This document shows, piece after piece, positions 35,152-43,890 of a DNA stretch of 54,778 bases. The position numbers were made by a program, and so were the translations under genes. Position 1 is the stretch's first letter. The number at the start of each line of letters is the position of its first letter. Origin of the DNA: Acetofilamentum sp. (GTDB taxonomy: Bacteria > Bacteroidota > Bacteroidia > Bacteroidales > DYOH01); assembly GCA_020720625.1 (NCBI GenBank), contig DYOH01000004.1:1-54778 (forward strand), given 5' to 3'. The notes under the pieces were generated by a model. It worked only from the letters and a program-made list of their open reading frames with translations. It did not search any database and was not told the origin of the DNA.

Positions 35152-36200
35152 TTCTCGTCGCGCATTACAGCCCTGGTTGATAAAAGGCCACATGCAGCAT
35201 AAATATCTTGCCCGCGCGAGGCCCTGATAGTAGTTAAAATGCCTTTTTGCTTTAGTTCTTGCTGAAAATCGAGCAAACGCCTTTCGTTGGTACTTTTTAA
35301 TTGCGTAGCCGGAATTTCGTGAAAGCGAATAAGGTTTATTCTGCAGCGCAATCCGTTAAGGATTTTGGCCAATTCTTTTACATGTCTTGGTGTGTCGTTT
35401 AAACCTTCGAAAACAATATACTCAAAAGAAACTCGCCTTTGTCGGCCAAAATCGTAGGACCTGATTTCATCAATTACTTCAGCCAAAGGATATTTGCGTT
35501 CGACAGGCATCAATGCTTGTCGTTCTTCTTCGAAAGGTGTGTGCAAACTTATGGCCAAATGGGCCTCTGTGCGCTTGAGAAACTCTTTCATTCCCGGAAT
35601 AATACCAATCGTAGAAACAGTTATTCTTCTGGGACTCATGGCAAAGCCCCAATCGGAAGTGAGCACTTCAATGCTCTTTATTACTTCCTCGGTATTGTCG
35701 AAAGGCTCTCCCATGCCCATATATACAATATTAGATATGGATTCGAATTCGGGTAAACTTTTTAGCTGATTAATAATTTCGCCGGAGGTTAGGTTTCCTT
35801 GCAAGCCCTGCCTTCCTGTCATACAAAAAATACAGCCCATTTTGCACCCTACCTGCGATGAGACACACAAAGTACTTCTCTCTTTTTCAGGAATATAGGC
35901 CGTTTCTATAAATTTTCCGAAAAGGGTAGTGTATAAATATTTTTTTGTTCCGTCCTTAGATTCTTGCACCGATACCGGTTTGGCCAATCCAATATCATAT
36001 TTTTGAGCTAAAATATCACGATTTTTCTGCGAAATATTGGTCATATCGGCAATTGATGCAATATTTTTTTTATAGAGCCAATCAGCAATTTGCTTGGCAG
36101 TAAAACCGGGCAATTGCAGCTCTCCTACCACTTTCTTTAATTCGTCGAATGTTTTTCCGAAAAGAAATTCCTTTTCCGGTTTTTTAGTTAAGTCAATCAT
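35148..36200 (-). CDS. rlmN: 23S rRNA (adenine2503-C2)/tRNA (A37) methyltransferase
   Basis: Radical-SAM methyltransferase that methylates C2 of A2503 in 23S rRNA and A37 of some tRNAs. At 350 residues it is normal length. The cluster motif CxxxCxxC is C119/C123/C126 in GCKMGCIFCMTGRQG; other blocks include YMGMGEPFDN, STIGIIPGM, AISLHTPFEEERQALMPVERKYP and FEYIVFEGLNDTP. The C-terminal IRASRGQDIYAACGLL supplies the catalytic Cys. It is last in a run of four minus-strand genes and overlaps hemH by 4 bases. Confidence 0.97.
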   Translation of the reverse strand: MIDLTKKPEKEFLFGKTFDELKKVVGELQLPGFTAKQIADWLYKKNIASIADMTNISQKNRDILAQKYDIGLAKPVSVQESKDGTKKYLYTTLFGKFIETAYIPEKERSTLCVSSQVGCKMGCIFCMTGRQGLQGNLTSGEIINQLKSLPEFESISNIVYMGMGEPFDNTEEVIKSIEVLTSDWGFAMSPRRITVSTIGIIPGMKEFLKRTEAHLAISLHTPFEEERQALMPVERKYPLAEVIDEIRSYDFGRQRRVSFEYIVFEGLNDTPRHVKELAKILNGLRCRINLIRFHEIPATQLKSTNERRLLDFQQELKQKGILTTIRASRGQDIYAACGLLSTRAVMRDEN

Positions 36201-37165
36201 TGGGCAATGGTATTAATTTTCTCTTCTACATCTGCAAACACAAATTTCGTTGAAAGTATCTTTAGTTGTTCAATATAAACAGGAGAAAAAGGGGGCAATT
36301 TTGCCCTCATTACCTTATTAAACCCAAGTTCTTTCTCTCCATAAGGCACAAGCACCATGTCCATATCGTAAAGCGTTTCCAGATTCTCGTTTACAAAGCT
36401 TATTGGCACCAAAACCAAATTATCAATTCCATCTTTTTTTAGTTGAACCATTATTTTGTCGGTCTCCGGGCCAAGCCATTTCTGCCCTTTTATCTGGCTT
36501 TGGAAGCTAACGCTATGTTTTAATCCCAATTTTTGAGAAATTAACTGCGCAGATATAGCAATTTGCTGCCCGTAAGTATCACCTTTCTTGATAAAGCTCA
36601 TGGGAATAGAATGCCCGCTAAAAACCAAATGAGCATCTTTTATGTTGTGTTTATCCAATTCCTGCTGAATAAGTTCTACCCAATGCTGAATAAACTGATT
36701 ATTATCGTAATAGCATGGCGAATACAGTGCCTTTAATCCGTTTTTTGAGGCCGCAGCAACACTATAATCTATTACAGATTGAAAGGTGGTGATGCTGTAA
36801 TGCGGATAAAGCGGAAGAATAAAAATTTCTGTAACTCCCTGTTTTTTAAGTTCCTTAATTTTTTGGGGGATATATGGTGGGGAATACGAAAATGCGGTTT
36901 CTACTCTAAACCCGCCTAATTGCATGGAAAGCTCTTTGGCAGTATCATTTGTATGCTGAATAATGGGCGTACCCCCAATTAGCATGTATTTGGACCAGGA
37001 TTTTTTATATCTTACATTGGTTATAATGGCAGCTAAAGCATACCGAAAGACTAGTGGAAAAGGAAGAATGTGGGAGTCTGTAAACATTCTCCACAAAAAA
37101 TCTTTCATTTCGGCTTTACTAAGGGGGCCACCCATTTGCACCAATACAATAGCTTTATTTTTCAT
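36197..37165 (-). CDS. hemH: Ferrochelatase
   Basis: HemH inserts Fe2+ into protoporphyrin IX to form heme, at the inner membrane. The 322-residue protein begins VLVQMGGPLSKAEMKDFLWRMFTD, near the family 'NLGTP....V..FL...L.D' start, with the active-site block LVFSGHSIPMSFIKKGDTYG (His near 165) and VPISFVNENLETLYDMD (catalytic Glu region near 246), as in other ferrochelatases. The protein overlaps rlmN by 4 bases and follows the M3 peptidase gene after 17 bases. No other heme-pathway genes are nearby. Confidence 0.93.
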   Translation of the reverse strand: MKNKAIVLVQMGGPLSKAEMKDFLWRMFTDSHILPFPLVFRYALAAIITNVRYKKSWSKYMLIGGTPIIQHTNDTAKELSMQLGGFRVETAFSYSPPYIPQKIKELKKQGVTEIFILPLYPHYSITTFQSVIDYSVAAASKNGLKALYSPCYYDNNQFIQHWVELIQQELDKHNIKDAHLVFSGHSIPMSFIKKGDTYGQQIAISAQLISQKLGLKHSVSFQSQIKGQKWLGPETDKIMVQLKKDGIDNLVLVPISFVNENLETLYDMDMVLVPYGEKELGFNKVMRAKLPPFSPVYIEQLKILSTKFVFADVEEKINTIAQ

Positions 37166-37182
37166 TAATCTTAACGAATCAT

Positions 37183-39156
37183 TTAATTTGAACTAATTTC
37201 TAAACCAATTGACTTCAAAAATGCATTATTCCGGGGTTCGCGACCTAAAAATGCCTTCAATAGTTCAAATTCTTCTGCCGTAGAGCCTTTCGAAAGAATA
37301 GTATCGGCTAATCTCCTGCCGGTTTCTTTATCCAGCACTCCATTTTCTTCAAATACCGAAAAAATATCTTCCGCAAAAACCAAAGCCCAAAGGTAGCTGT
37401 AATACCCAGCAGCATAACCCATTAAGTGTCCAAAGGAAGCTTCAAAATGGGTTCCTTTTATGTATGGATAGTAAGTTATCTGATTTTGCAATTTCTCAAC
37501 CACTTCGCTAGTGCTTTCTTTATTAGCATCGAACAAATCATGATAGTACATATCCAATTGCCCATAAAAAATTTGTTGCAAAATATGCAAACCTGAACCC
37601 ACATTTCTGGCAGCCCACATTTTGTCGTATAATTCTTTTGGTAAAATTTCGTTGGTTTGGTAATGCCTTGCAAAAAGTTTCAAAGAATCGAAATTCCATG
37701 CCCAATTCTCGAACAATTGCGAAGGTGTTTCCACAAAATCAAGCGCTACTGATGTTCCGGAAATACTTCCCAAAGGCGATTCGGTTAATAAACCATGCAA
37801 CAAATGGCCAAATTCGTGAAAAAATGTAATTACATCATTGTGTGGCAATAATGAAGGTTTCTCGGCAGATGGTTTCGGAAAATTGGTTACTAATGCTGCC
37901 ACCGGAATTTGGTACACTTCTTTTAATTGCATTCCGCTTACCAAGGGAAACATAGCGGCATGGTTGTATTTTTTGGGTCGTGGATATAAATCAAGATAAA
38001 ATCTGCCTTTCAGATTTCCATGTCTAATTACTTCAAAAACCTGAACATCGGAATGCCATGCTTTTTCATTATCAAGCTTATTAAACTTAATATCAAACAA
38101 TTGCTCACTAATAAACAATAATCCGGAAAGTACATTTTCTAAAGAGAAGTATTGTTTTACAACTTCTTGGTCAACGGCATATTTCTCGCGCATTAGTTTT
38201 TCGGTGTAATAGGCCGCATCATAGGTTTCGATGGTTTCTAGTCCACTGATCATTTGTAATTCTGCTAAATCAGATTTGGCTTTCTTTCGCACATCCATTT
38301 CCAGCTTTGTTTCAAAAGCCCATACCTTAGAAGCATCTTTGGCCATCTTGTCTTCGATACCGTAATGGGCGTAACTTTTAAAACCTAGCAGTAATGCCTT
38401 ATTTTTACGCTCTATGAGTACATTTTTTAAAATCTCAGTATTCTTGTCCGCAGCCCGATTATTATACAAAAACTGCAACTTAAAGCGAGCTTCCCGCGAA
38501 TGCGCATATTTCATAAATGGTTTAAAACTAGGATAATCAAGCGATATTTTATAATTACCATCATCTTGCTTTCTTTCTGCTTTATAATCTTCGGGCAATC
38601 CATTAAGCTGGTCTTCTGAAAAAATAAGATAATCCTCGTTTTCTGCAATATTGGTATCAAAAGCCAAACCTAATTCTGAAAGTTTATCTTTAATCACCTT
38701 TAATTCATTGCGTTTCTCTTTAGGCAGTGCAAAACCATTTCGTTCAAAATCGCGCAGATTTTTTTCTGTAAATAATTTCTTATAAGAATTTAGTTGCGAT
38801 GCTTCGGCAGTTTGCGAATATTGCTTCACACTATTATAAATATCCTCGTTAAGACTCAAAGCGTTAGCATATTTGTCGAGCACAGCAATTTGTTTTTGTG
38901 CTTCCTCGCGCACATCATCATCCAACAATACATAAGCTAAAAGATAAACTGTAGAAAACACCTGTCCAAAACGACTAAAAAGCTCATCAGTAGCTTTCAT
39001 GGTGTTTTCAAAAGTTCTTTCTGATGCATTTATCGCCCGTATTTCATCAATTCGCAAGTCGGTTTCACGGATAATCTTTCCCGACTGTTCTTTTAATCCT
39101 TCGGCTGTAATATCTCTAAAATCAAATTCCTCGTTTTGTAGTATTTCAATATGCAT
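37183..39156 (-). CDS. M3 family oligopeptidase
   Basis: A cytoplasmic zinc metallopeptidase of 657 residues in the thimet-oligopeptidase/Dcp/OpdA clan, cleaving short peptides. There is no signal peptide. The zinc motif is FFHEFGHLLHGLL (near residue 443), followed by the family Glu in an 'LDFVETPSQLFENW' segment. N-terminal helical region 1-200 covers the active site as in thimet proteases. The length (~650) fits. Gene order (DUF3820, M3 peptidase, hemH, rlmN on the minus strand) suggests a single transcript. Confidence 0.93.
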   Translation of the reverse strand: MHIEILQNEEFDFRDITAEGLKEQSGKIIRETDLRIDEIRAINASERTFENTMKATDELFSRFGQVFSTVYLLAYVLLDDDVREEAQKQIAVLDKYANALSLNEDIYNSVKQYSQTAEASQLNSYKKLFTEKNLRDFERNGFALPKEKRNELKVIKDKLSELGLAFDTNIAENEDYLIFSEDQLNGLPEDYKAERKQDDGNYKISLDYPSFKPFMKYAHSREARFKLQFLYNNRAADKNTEILKNVLIERKNKALLLGFKSYAHYGIEDKMAKDASKVWAFETKLEMDVRKKAKSDLAELQMISGLETIETYDAAYYTEKLMREKYAVDQEVVKQYFSLENVLSGLLFISEQLFDIKFNKLDNEKAWHSDVQVFEVIRHGNLKGRFYLDLYPRPKKYNHAAMFPLVSGMQLKEVYQIPVAALVTNFPKPSAEKPSLLPHNDVITFFHEFGHLLHGLLTESPLGSISGTSVALDFVETPSQLFENWAWNFDSLKLFARHYQTNEILPKELYDKMWAARNVGSGLHILQQIFYGQLDMYYHDLFDANKESTSEVVEKLQNQITYYPYIKGTHFEASFGHLMGYAAGYYSYLWALVFAEDIFSVFEENGVLDKETGRRLADTILSKGSTAEEFELLKAFLGREPRNNAFLKSIGLEISSN

Positions 39157-39169
39157 TTTCCGTTTTTTT

Positions 39170-39397
39170 TTACATTTTACTAATTTTTCTTATAATGGGC
39201 TCTAAACCATTCATTTTAATCTCGAACATAAGCCTAAGCATTTCGCCTAACTCGCCTTTAGGAAATCCTTTTTTCGAGAACCAAACGTAATATGCTTCCG
39301 GAATATCTACCAATAGTTTATCTTTGTATTTGCCGAAAGGCATTTTTGTTTTCGATAATTTTAATAAATATGCTCTATCTTCTAGTTTTGAATCCAT
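39170..39397 (-). CDS. DUF3820 family small protein
   Basis: A 75-residue cytoplasmic protein with the DUF3820 core: MPFGKYKDKLLVDIPEAYYVW, then FSKKGFPKGELGEMLRLMFEI, matching the 'PFGK..G..L.D.P..YL.W' pattern. This family is widespread but uncharacterised; the 'quorum-sensing-regulated virulence factor' label attached to some members is not evidence of that role here. It is 13 bases ahead of the M3 peptidase gene, so likely co-transcribed. A TAAATTTG box lies upstream. Confidence 0.8.
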   Translation of the reverse strand: MDSKLEDRAYLLKLSKTKMPFGKYKDKLLVDIPEAYYVWFSKKGFPKGELGEMLRLMFEIKMNGLEPIIRKISKM

Positions 39398-39417
39398 TTT
39401 TTCTTCTTTTGAAAGAG

Positions 39418-39425
39418 CAAATTTA
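39418..39425 (-). promoter_or_regulatory. -7 box of DUF3820-M3-hemH-rlmN operon
   Basis: TAAATTTG on the minus strand is an exact TAnnTTTG match 21 bases before the ATG at 39397; a TTG about 20 bases further upstream (inside the divergent HD gene) fits the -33 position. Confidence 0.5.
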
Positions 39426-39440
39426 GATTAATTTTAAATA

Positions 39441-40106
39441 ATGAACAATTTAAAGATACTTAAAAAAACAAGCGAATTCGTTCAGGAAACCTTAAAACAA
39501 GCCGAAAAAGGTCACGATTGGTGGCATATTCTCAGGGTAAGAAATATGGCGCTCTTTCTGGCAGAAAAGGAAGGTGGAGATAAAACTATTATTGAACTTG
39601 CTGCCTTATTGCACGATATTTCGGATGCCAAATTCAATGGCGGTGATTTATTGAAAGGCCCGCAACTCGCCAGCAGTTTTTTAATCAAATCTGGCTTGGA
39701 TGATAATTCTGTTTCCAGAATTGAAAGAATAATTGCGCATATTTCGTTCAAAGGTGGTATAAAAAACGAGAAACCCAATTGCATTGAATTTGCCATTGTG
39801 CAAGACGCCGATCGCATAGATGCCATTGGAGCAATTGGTATTGCACGCACTTTCCAGTATGGCGGATTTAAAAACAGAGAAATTTACAATCCCGGTATTG
39901 CAGTAATGCAATATTCAAATCCGGACGAATACTATCGGAGTACTGCTCCTACGATTAATCATTTTTATGAGAAATTGCTTCTGCTCAAAGATTTAATGAA
40001 TACCGAAACTGCAAAAAAAATAGCAGCAGAAAGACATCGATTTATGGAGCAATTTCTGAATCAATTTTATTCTGAATGGAATTTTGGCTCCGAAAAAATG
40101 GAATAA
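39441..40106 (+). CDS. HD-domain hydrolase (YedJ/YpgQ-like)
   Basis: A 221-residue metal-dependent phosphohydrolase. HD signatures: GHDWWHILRV with H25/H29, LAALLHDISD with H58/D59, and VQDADRIDAIGAIGIART with the last Asp near 131. The arrangement matches small HD proteins such as YedJ and YpgQ, the latter characterised as nucleotide pyrophosphatase; the substrate here is unproven. It is divergent from the DUF3820 operon and ends 47 bases ahead of a bidirectional terminator. Confidence 0.88.
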   Translation: MNNLKILKKTSEFVQETLKQAEKGHDWWHILRVRNMALFLAEKEGGDKTIIELAALLHDISDAKFNGGDLLKGPQLASSFLIKSGLDDNSVSRIERIIAHISFKGGIKNEKPNCIEFAIVQDADRIDAIGAIGIARTFQYGGFKNREIYNPGIAVMQYSNPDEYYRSTAPTINHFYEKLLLLKDLMNTETAKKIAAERHRFMEQFLNQFYSEWNFGSEKME

Positions 40107-40154
40107 TAAAACAAATTATAACTTATAATAAGCATGTTAAATGATTGACCAATT

Positions 40155-40190
40155 AAAAAATGCCGCAAAATTAGGCTGCGGCATTTTTTT
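40155..40190. terminator. Bidirectional intrinsic terminator
   Basis: A stem of at least 7 G/C-rich base pairs TGCCGCA/TGCGGCA (40161-40167 and 40177-40183), flanked by A6 and T7, between the convergent HD and isochorismatase genes. It can work in both directions. Confidence 0.88.
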
Positions 40191-40197
40191 TATTGAT

Positions 40198-40740
40198 TTA
40201 TTTCACCAATTTTGAAATTGCTTTAAAATACTCCGAATCTGAGCTGCGAGCTAATTCAAAGAGGATAGACTCATAAGTAGAAATAATTGCTCCTTCTTGA
40301 CGCATGCGTGAAATTGCCACTGCCTTATCCGAAAGCTTACGCGATGATACACAGTCTTCTATTACTACCGGTTGATAGCCCAAATTTATAAGATCAACAA
40401 CAGTTTGCAGAACGCATACATGCGTTTCAATTCCGGCAATAATTACATAATGCTTGTTTAATAAACTAAGCTGCAAATCGAACGAGGGGTCGTCGCAGCA
40501 ACTAAACGCTCTTTTTTCGATATAGCTCGATTCTCCCACAGCAAGTTTAATTGACTCCACTGTGTATCCAAGGCCTTTGGTATATTGCTCCGAAAGTATC
40601 AACGGAATGCCCAAAACTTTTAATCCTTCAATCAGAATTTGGGTATTTTTCATCAATTCGTTACTATCGAAAATATGCGGAAACAATTTTTCCTGAATAT
40701 CAATAATCAAGCCCAGGCTTCTATCTTTTAAAATTCTCAT
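40198..40740 (-). CDS. Isochorismatase-fold cysteine hydrolase
   Basis: A 180-residue cysteine hydrolase of the isochorismatase superfamily. The triad candidates are D14 in LIIDIQEKLF, K76 in EKRAFSCC and C109 in GIETHVCVLQTV, and a cis-peptide region (AGIETHV) is as in YcaC-like and nicotinamidase-like enzymes. The substrate is unknown. It is 28 bases behind the S9 peptidase gene, on the same strand. Confidence 0.86.
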   Translation of the reverse strand: MRILKDRSLGLIIDIQEKLFPHIFDSNELMKNTQILIEGLKVLGIPLILSEQYTKGLGYTVESIKLAVGESSYIEKRAFSCCDDPSFDLQLSLLNKHYVIIAGIETHVCVLQTVVDLINLGYQPVVIEDCVSSRKLSDKAVAISRMRQEGAIISTYESILFELARSSDSEYFKAISKLVK

Positions 40741-40767
40741 AATAAATATATTTTGCTGATTATCCTA

Positions 40768-43590
40768 TTATTTATTTTGATTCAATTCATAACCAAGAGT
40801 CTTTCCTTTCATTTCGGCAGGAATTCCATTTGTCATCCAAACAGGACTTGGGGCATCTTTCAAATATACATCAAAAAATTGCTTTAGTCTGATGCTTAAA
40901 TCCTTTCTACCAGAACTATTGCCTCTCAAATTATGTGGTTCGCCATTATAACTAAGCATCCACGCCGGTTTATTCAAACGGCGCATGGCCACAAATAATT
41001 CAATTCCCTGATACCAAGGCACTGCACCATCCTCGTCGTTATGCATAATAAGCAGCGGAGTTGTAATTTTGGGGACAAAGAAAATAGGGCTGTTTTCTAT
41101 ATATTGAAAAGGTTTTTCCCACAAAGTGCCACCAATACGACTTTGGGTATGTTCGTACTGAAACATTCGGCTCATACCCGACTCCCAGCGTATACCTCCA
41201 TAGGCGCTTGTCATGTTGGAAACAGGTGCACCAGCGGAAGCAGCAGCAAACATATTGGTTTGAGTAACAATATACGCAACCTGATATCCACCCCAGCTTT
41301 GACCTTGCAAACCTAGCCGGTTTTTATCGATATATTGGCGGCTATTAAGCAGTGCCAGGGTGCCACTAAGCACATAATTATAAGCACTCATACCCGGATA
41401 ACCTTCTTTATAGCGGATATTGGGAATAAAAACCAAATATTCGTTTGACGCATAAAAGGTAAAATTTATAGTCGAACGACTTGGACTTGGAATATAATGA
41501 TAGTGAATTTCGTCGGAATATAATTCGTAGAAGTATACAATCATTGGATATTTTTTGTTTGGATCAAAATTTTCTGGTTTATATAAAAGCCCTTCTTCCT
41601 CCGTTCCGTCGGGTGTTATCCATTTCACCAATTCCACGGTAGCCCAATTGTAGTTTTCCTGCTGAGGGTTTGCAGCCGATATTTTCCGAGGATTTTGCAT
41701 TTGCAAATTACTTAGCCATACATCCGGATAATCTTTAACTGTTTGCTGCTGAAACAAAATAGCATCAGCATCTTTGGCTTTCTTCCATGTATTTAAAGCA
41801 AAATCGCCTTTATACAACTCTTTAGGTGCCGATGGTTTAGATAAACTCAGTTCGTAATATCCGGCTTGCTTTGATGTTTCGTTAAATCCATCCAAATAAA
41901 TAGTCTCGTTGTTCGTAAAATGCTCTTTTTCTGCATCAAGTCGCATATAATGTAATCGAATTTTATTGTTTCGTCCATAGGAGGCTGTAAGGTTCACTGC
42001 CGCAAAATCTTTTTCAGCATTTATTTTCCAAATATCAAAACGGTCGTATATAAGCACAAATTTTCCGTTCTCTTCCCAACCTGCAAATCCATAAGGAGAT
42101 GCCAGCATGGGCATATCATTATACTCGTCGTGAAAGGCCACATCGATTTTGGCAGTAAGATTATGTAAGCTATTGGTTAGTAAGTTTTTTACATACCACT
42201 CTTGCTCCAGATAATTAAAAAACAACAATTTATCACCATTTGGGGATAAGGATGCCCAGCTAGGCTGAGCTTCGAGAATTAACAGGCGCTCACCTGTATT
42301 TACATCAATTCGATAAAAATCTCTGCGCGAGGGCGATTCCCAGGAAGATGCTTTTTGATACTTGATATCAGAAGATGCCAAAAAATAATTCTGATTGGCT
42401 TTAAACCCTGTTTGAATATCTTCAATATCTTTATCTGCAAGTAAAACGAGCTTCTGCTTTTCTACAATAAAGGTGGCTAAATAAGTTTTGTTCTTCTCTT
42501 TCTTTAATTGAGCTTTTTGCTGTGGCTGAAGTAAATAATCTGTCCACGACCATAAATCGAGCTGCACTTTTTCTTCCGCAAGCATAGTATCTTCAGGCTC
42601 TTGTTCGGGTCTAATAGATGCTCCAAAAAATAATTTCTTATCGTTTTCCGAGAAAAAGATTGTTCCGTGCTCAGAAACAGTCCATTTTTTTGGCAATTCG
42701 GTACTTAATGTATCCACAATCTTTTTCAATACATTTTTTGCGCCATCCCAAAAATAGAGCGAATAGGTTTTTTCTTTAACTGTGTCGGCACTAAAGATAA
42801 ATGCCAATTGCTTGCCCAAATGGTCGAATTCCACTTTTTTAACAAGTCCCTCCTGCTGAAAAATACTATCTATTCTGGATGTTTTGGTATTAAATATATA
42901 AACAGTAGATTTAAGCAAAGAATCGTTCTGTATTTTCACAAAAGCAATTGCCGAGCCATTATCAGCCATATCTGCTTCCGAAATTTGCTGATAAACAAAC
43001 TGATTATTTGTAATGGGATTTAACAATGATAAATGGCTGGTTTTGGGTGCATTTTTATCTTTAACTTCCACTTTCTTTTTCTTTATTTCGGCGGTAGCAG
43101 CAGAGTCCGGCTTTTCTTCTTTCTTTTCTGCTTCATCGTACAAAAAAAACATCCAATCCGATTCTTTTTTAGCGATTTGGAATGATTTTAATCCTGCAAA
43201 TTTTACTTGTTGTTGATTTGCCAAAATAATAATGCCAATTGAATCTTTAGGCAATTTCTCACTTTTTACTTTTTTAAGCTTTAGTTGGCGAACAGAATCA
43301 GCGTCGGGTTGAATTCTAAAGACCACAAAGTTATTATTCGGACTAAATTGAGCATATCTGGCTCTGGGAAAAACATGTTTCTGTTTCTTTTGAGCATCAA
43401 AAATCTCTAATTCTGAATTACCTTTAAATGGAACTAATTCGTAGCTTAAAAAAATGCCATTATTTGAAATTTCGGTATTGCTAACGCTCTGCCATTGGTC
43501 GTATACCGAAAAGTCGAGTGTTTTTTTCTCATTTTGTGTAAATACTATCGTGGGTAGAAATAATAGGAAAATGGATAGTAGTTTTTTCAT
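40768..43590 (-). CDS. Secreted S9 family prolyl-oligopeptidase-like peptidase
   Basis: A 940-residue exported serine peptidase with signal peptide at about 1-19 (MKKLLSIFLLFLPTIVFTQ). The N-terminal ~630 residues form a beta propeller, the C-terminal ~280 an alpha/beta hydrolase. Catalytic Ser765 is in GLQGQSWGGYQVA, Asp854 in NDEDGAVPW, and His886 in GEPHNLRG. Unusually long for the family because of a Lys/Glu-rich insert (about 150-185, KKKVEVKDKNAPK) in the propeller. Probable periplasmic or secreted peptidase degrading oligopeptides. Confidence 0.9.
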   Translation of the reverse strand: MKKLLSIFLLFLPTIVFTQNEKKTLDFSVYDQWQSVSNTEISNNGIFLSYELVPFKGNSELEIFDAQKKQKHVFPRARYAQFSPNNNFVVFRIQPDADSVRQLKLKKVKSEKLPKDSIGIIILANQQQVKFAGLKSFQIAKKESDWMFFLYDEAEKKEEKPDSAATAEIKKKKVEVKDKNAPKTSHLSLLNPITNNQFVYQQISEADMADNGSAIAFVKIQNDSLLKSTVYIFNTKTSRIDSIFQQEGLVKKVEFDHLGKQLAFIFSADTVKEKTYSLYFWDGAKNVLKKIVDTLSTELPKKWTVSEHGTIFFSENDKKLFFGASIRPEQEPEDTMLAEEKVQLDLWSWTDYLLQPQQKAQLKKEKNKTYLATFIVEKQKLVLLADKDIEDIQTGFKANQNYFLASSDIKYQKASSWESPSRRDFYRIDVNTGERLLILEAQPSWASLSPNGDKLLFFNYLEQEWYVKNLLTNSLHNLTAKIDVAFHDEYNDMPMLASPYGFAGWEENGKFVLIYDRFDIWKINAEKDFAAVNLTASYGRNNKIRLHYMRLDAEKEHFTNNETIYLDGFNETSKQAGYYELSLSKPSAPKELYKGDFALNTWKKAKDADAILFQQQTVKDYPDVWLSNLQMQNPRKISAANPQQENYNWATVELVKWITPDGTEEEGLLYKPENFDPNKKYPMIVYFYELYSDEIHYHYIPSPSRSTINFTFYASNEYLVFIPNIRYKEGYPGMSAYNYVLSGTLALLNSRQYIDKNRLGLQGQSWGGYQVAYIVTQTNMFAAASAGAPVSNMTSAYGGIRWESGMSRMFQYEHTQSRIGGTLWEKPFQYIENSPIFFVPKITTPLLIMHNDEDGAVPWYQGIELFVAMRRLNKPAWMLSYNGEPHNLRGNSSGRKDLSIRLKQFFDVYLKDAPSPVWMTNGIPAEMKGKTLGYELNQNK

Positions 43591-43890
43591 AAAATTTGAT
43601 TTTTAGTGTGCTTATTTAAAATTGTTTCTTTAAACAGTTTAGCTAATATAGGTATTATAAATATTCCTGCAAAAGTTATTTACATTGTTTTCAACTTAAT
43701 AATAAATGCAACGCTTAACTCGAAATAATAAAATTATAAATACCTTAGTGAAATCATATATCAAAATTTAATCCAAATGAGTATAATATTCTTTTGAAAA
43801 AAACAGTTTTTATATTGTGGCAGAACCTAAAAAAAATGAGAATATAACAAAACTTAACTATAAAATTAATTATAAACTAATTACACAAAT
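43591..43890. other. Gene-free divergent spacer
   Basis: A 300-base very AT-rich gap between the S9 peptidase (minus) and the thioredoxin-OmpA gene (plus). It must hold both promoters, but no exact TAnnTTTG box with a good -33 was found in either direction, and no gene, repeat or hairpin stands out. Confidence 0.3.
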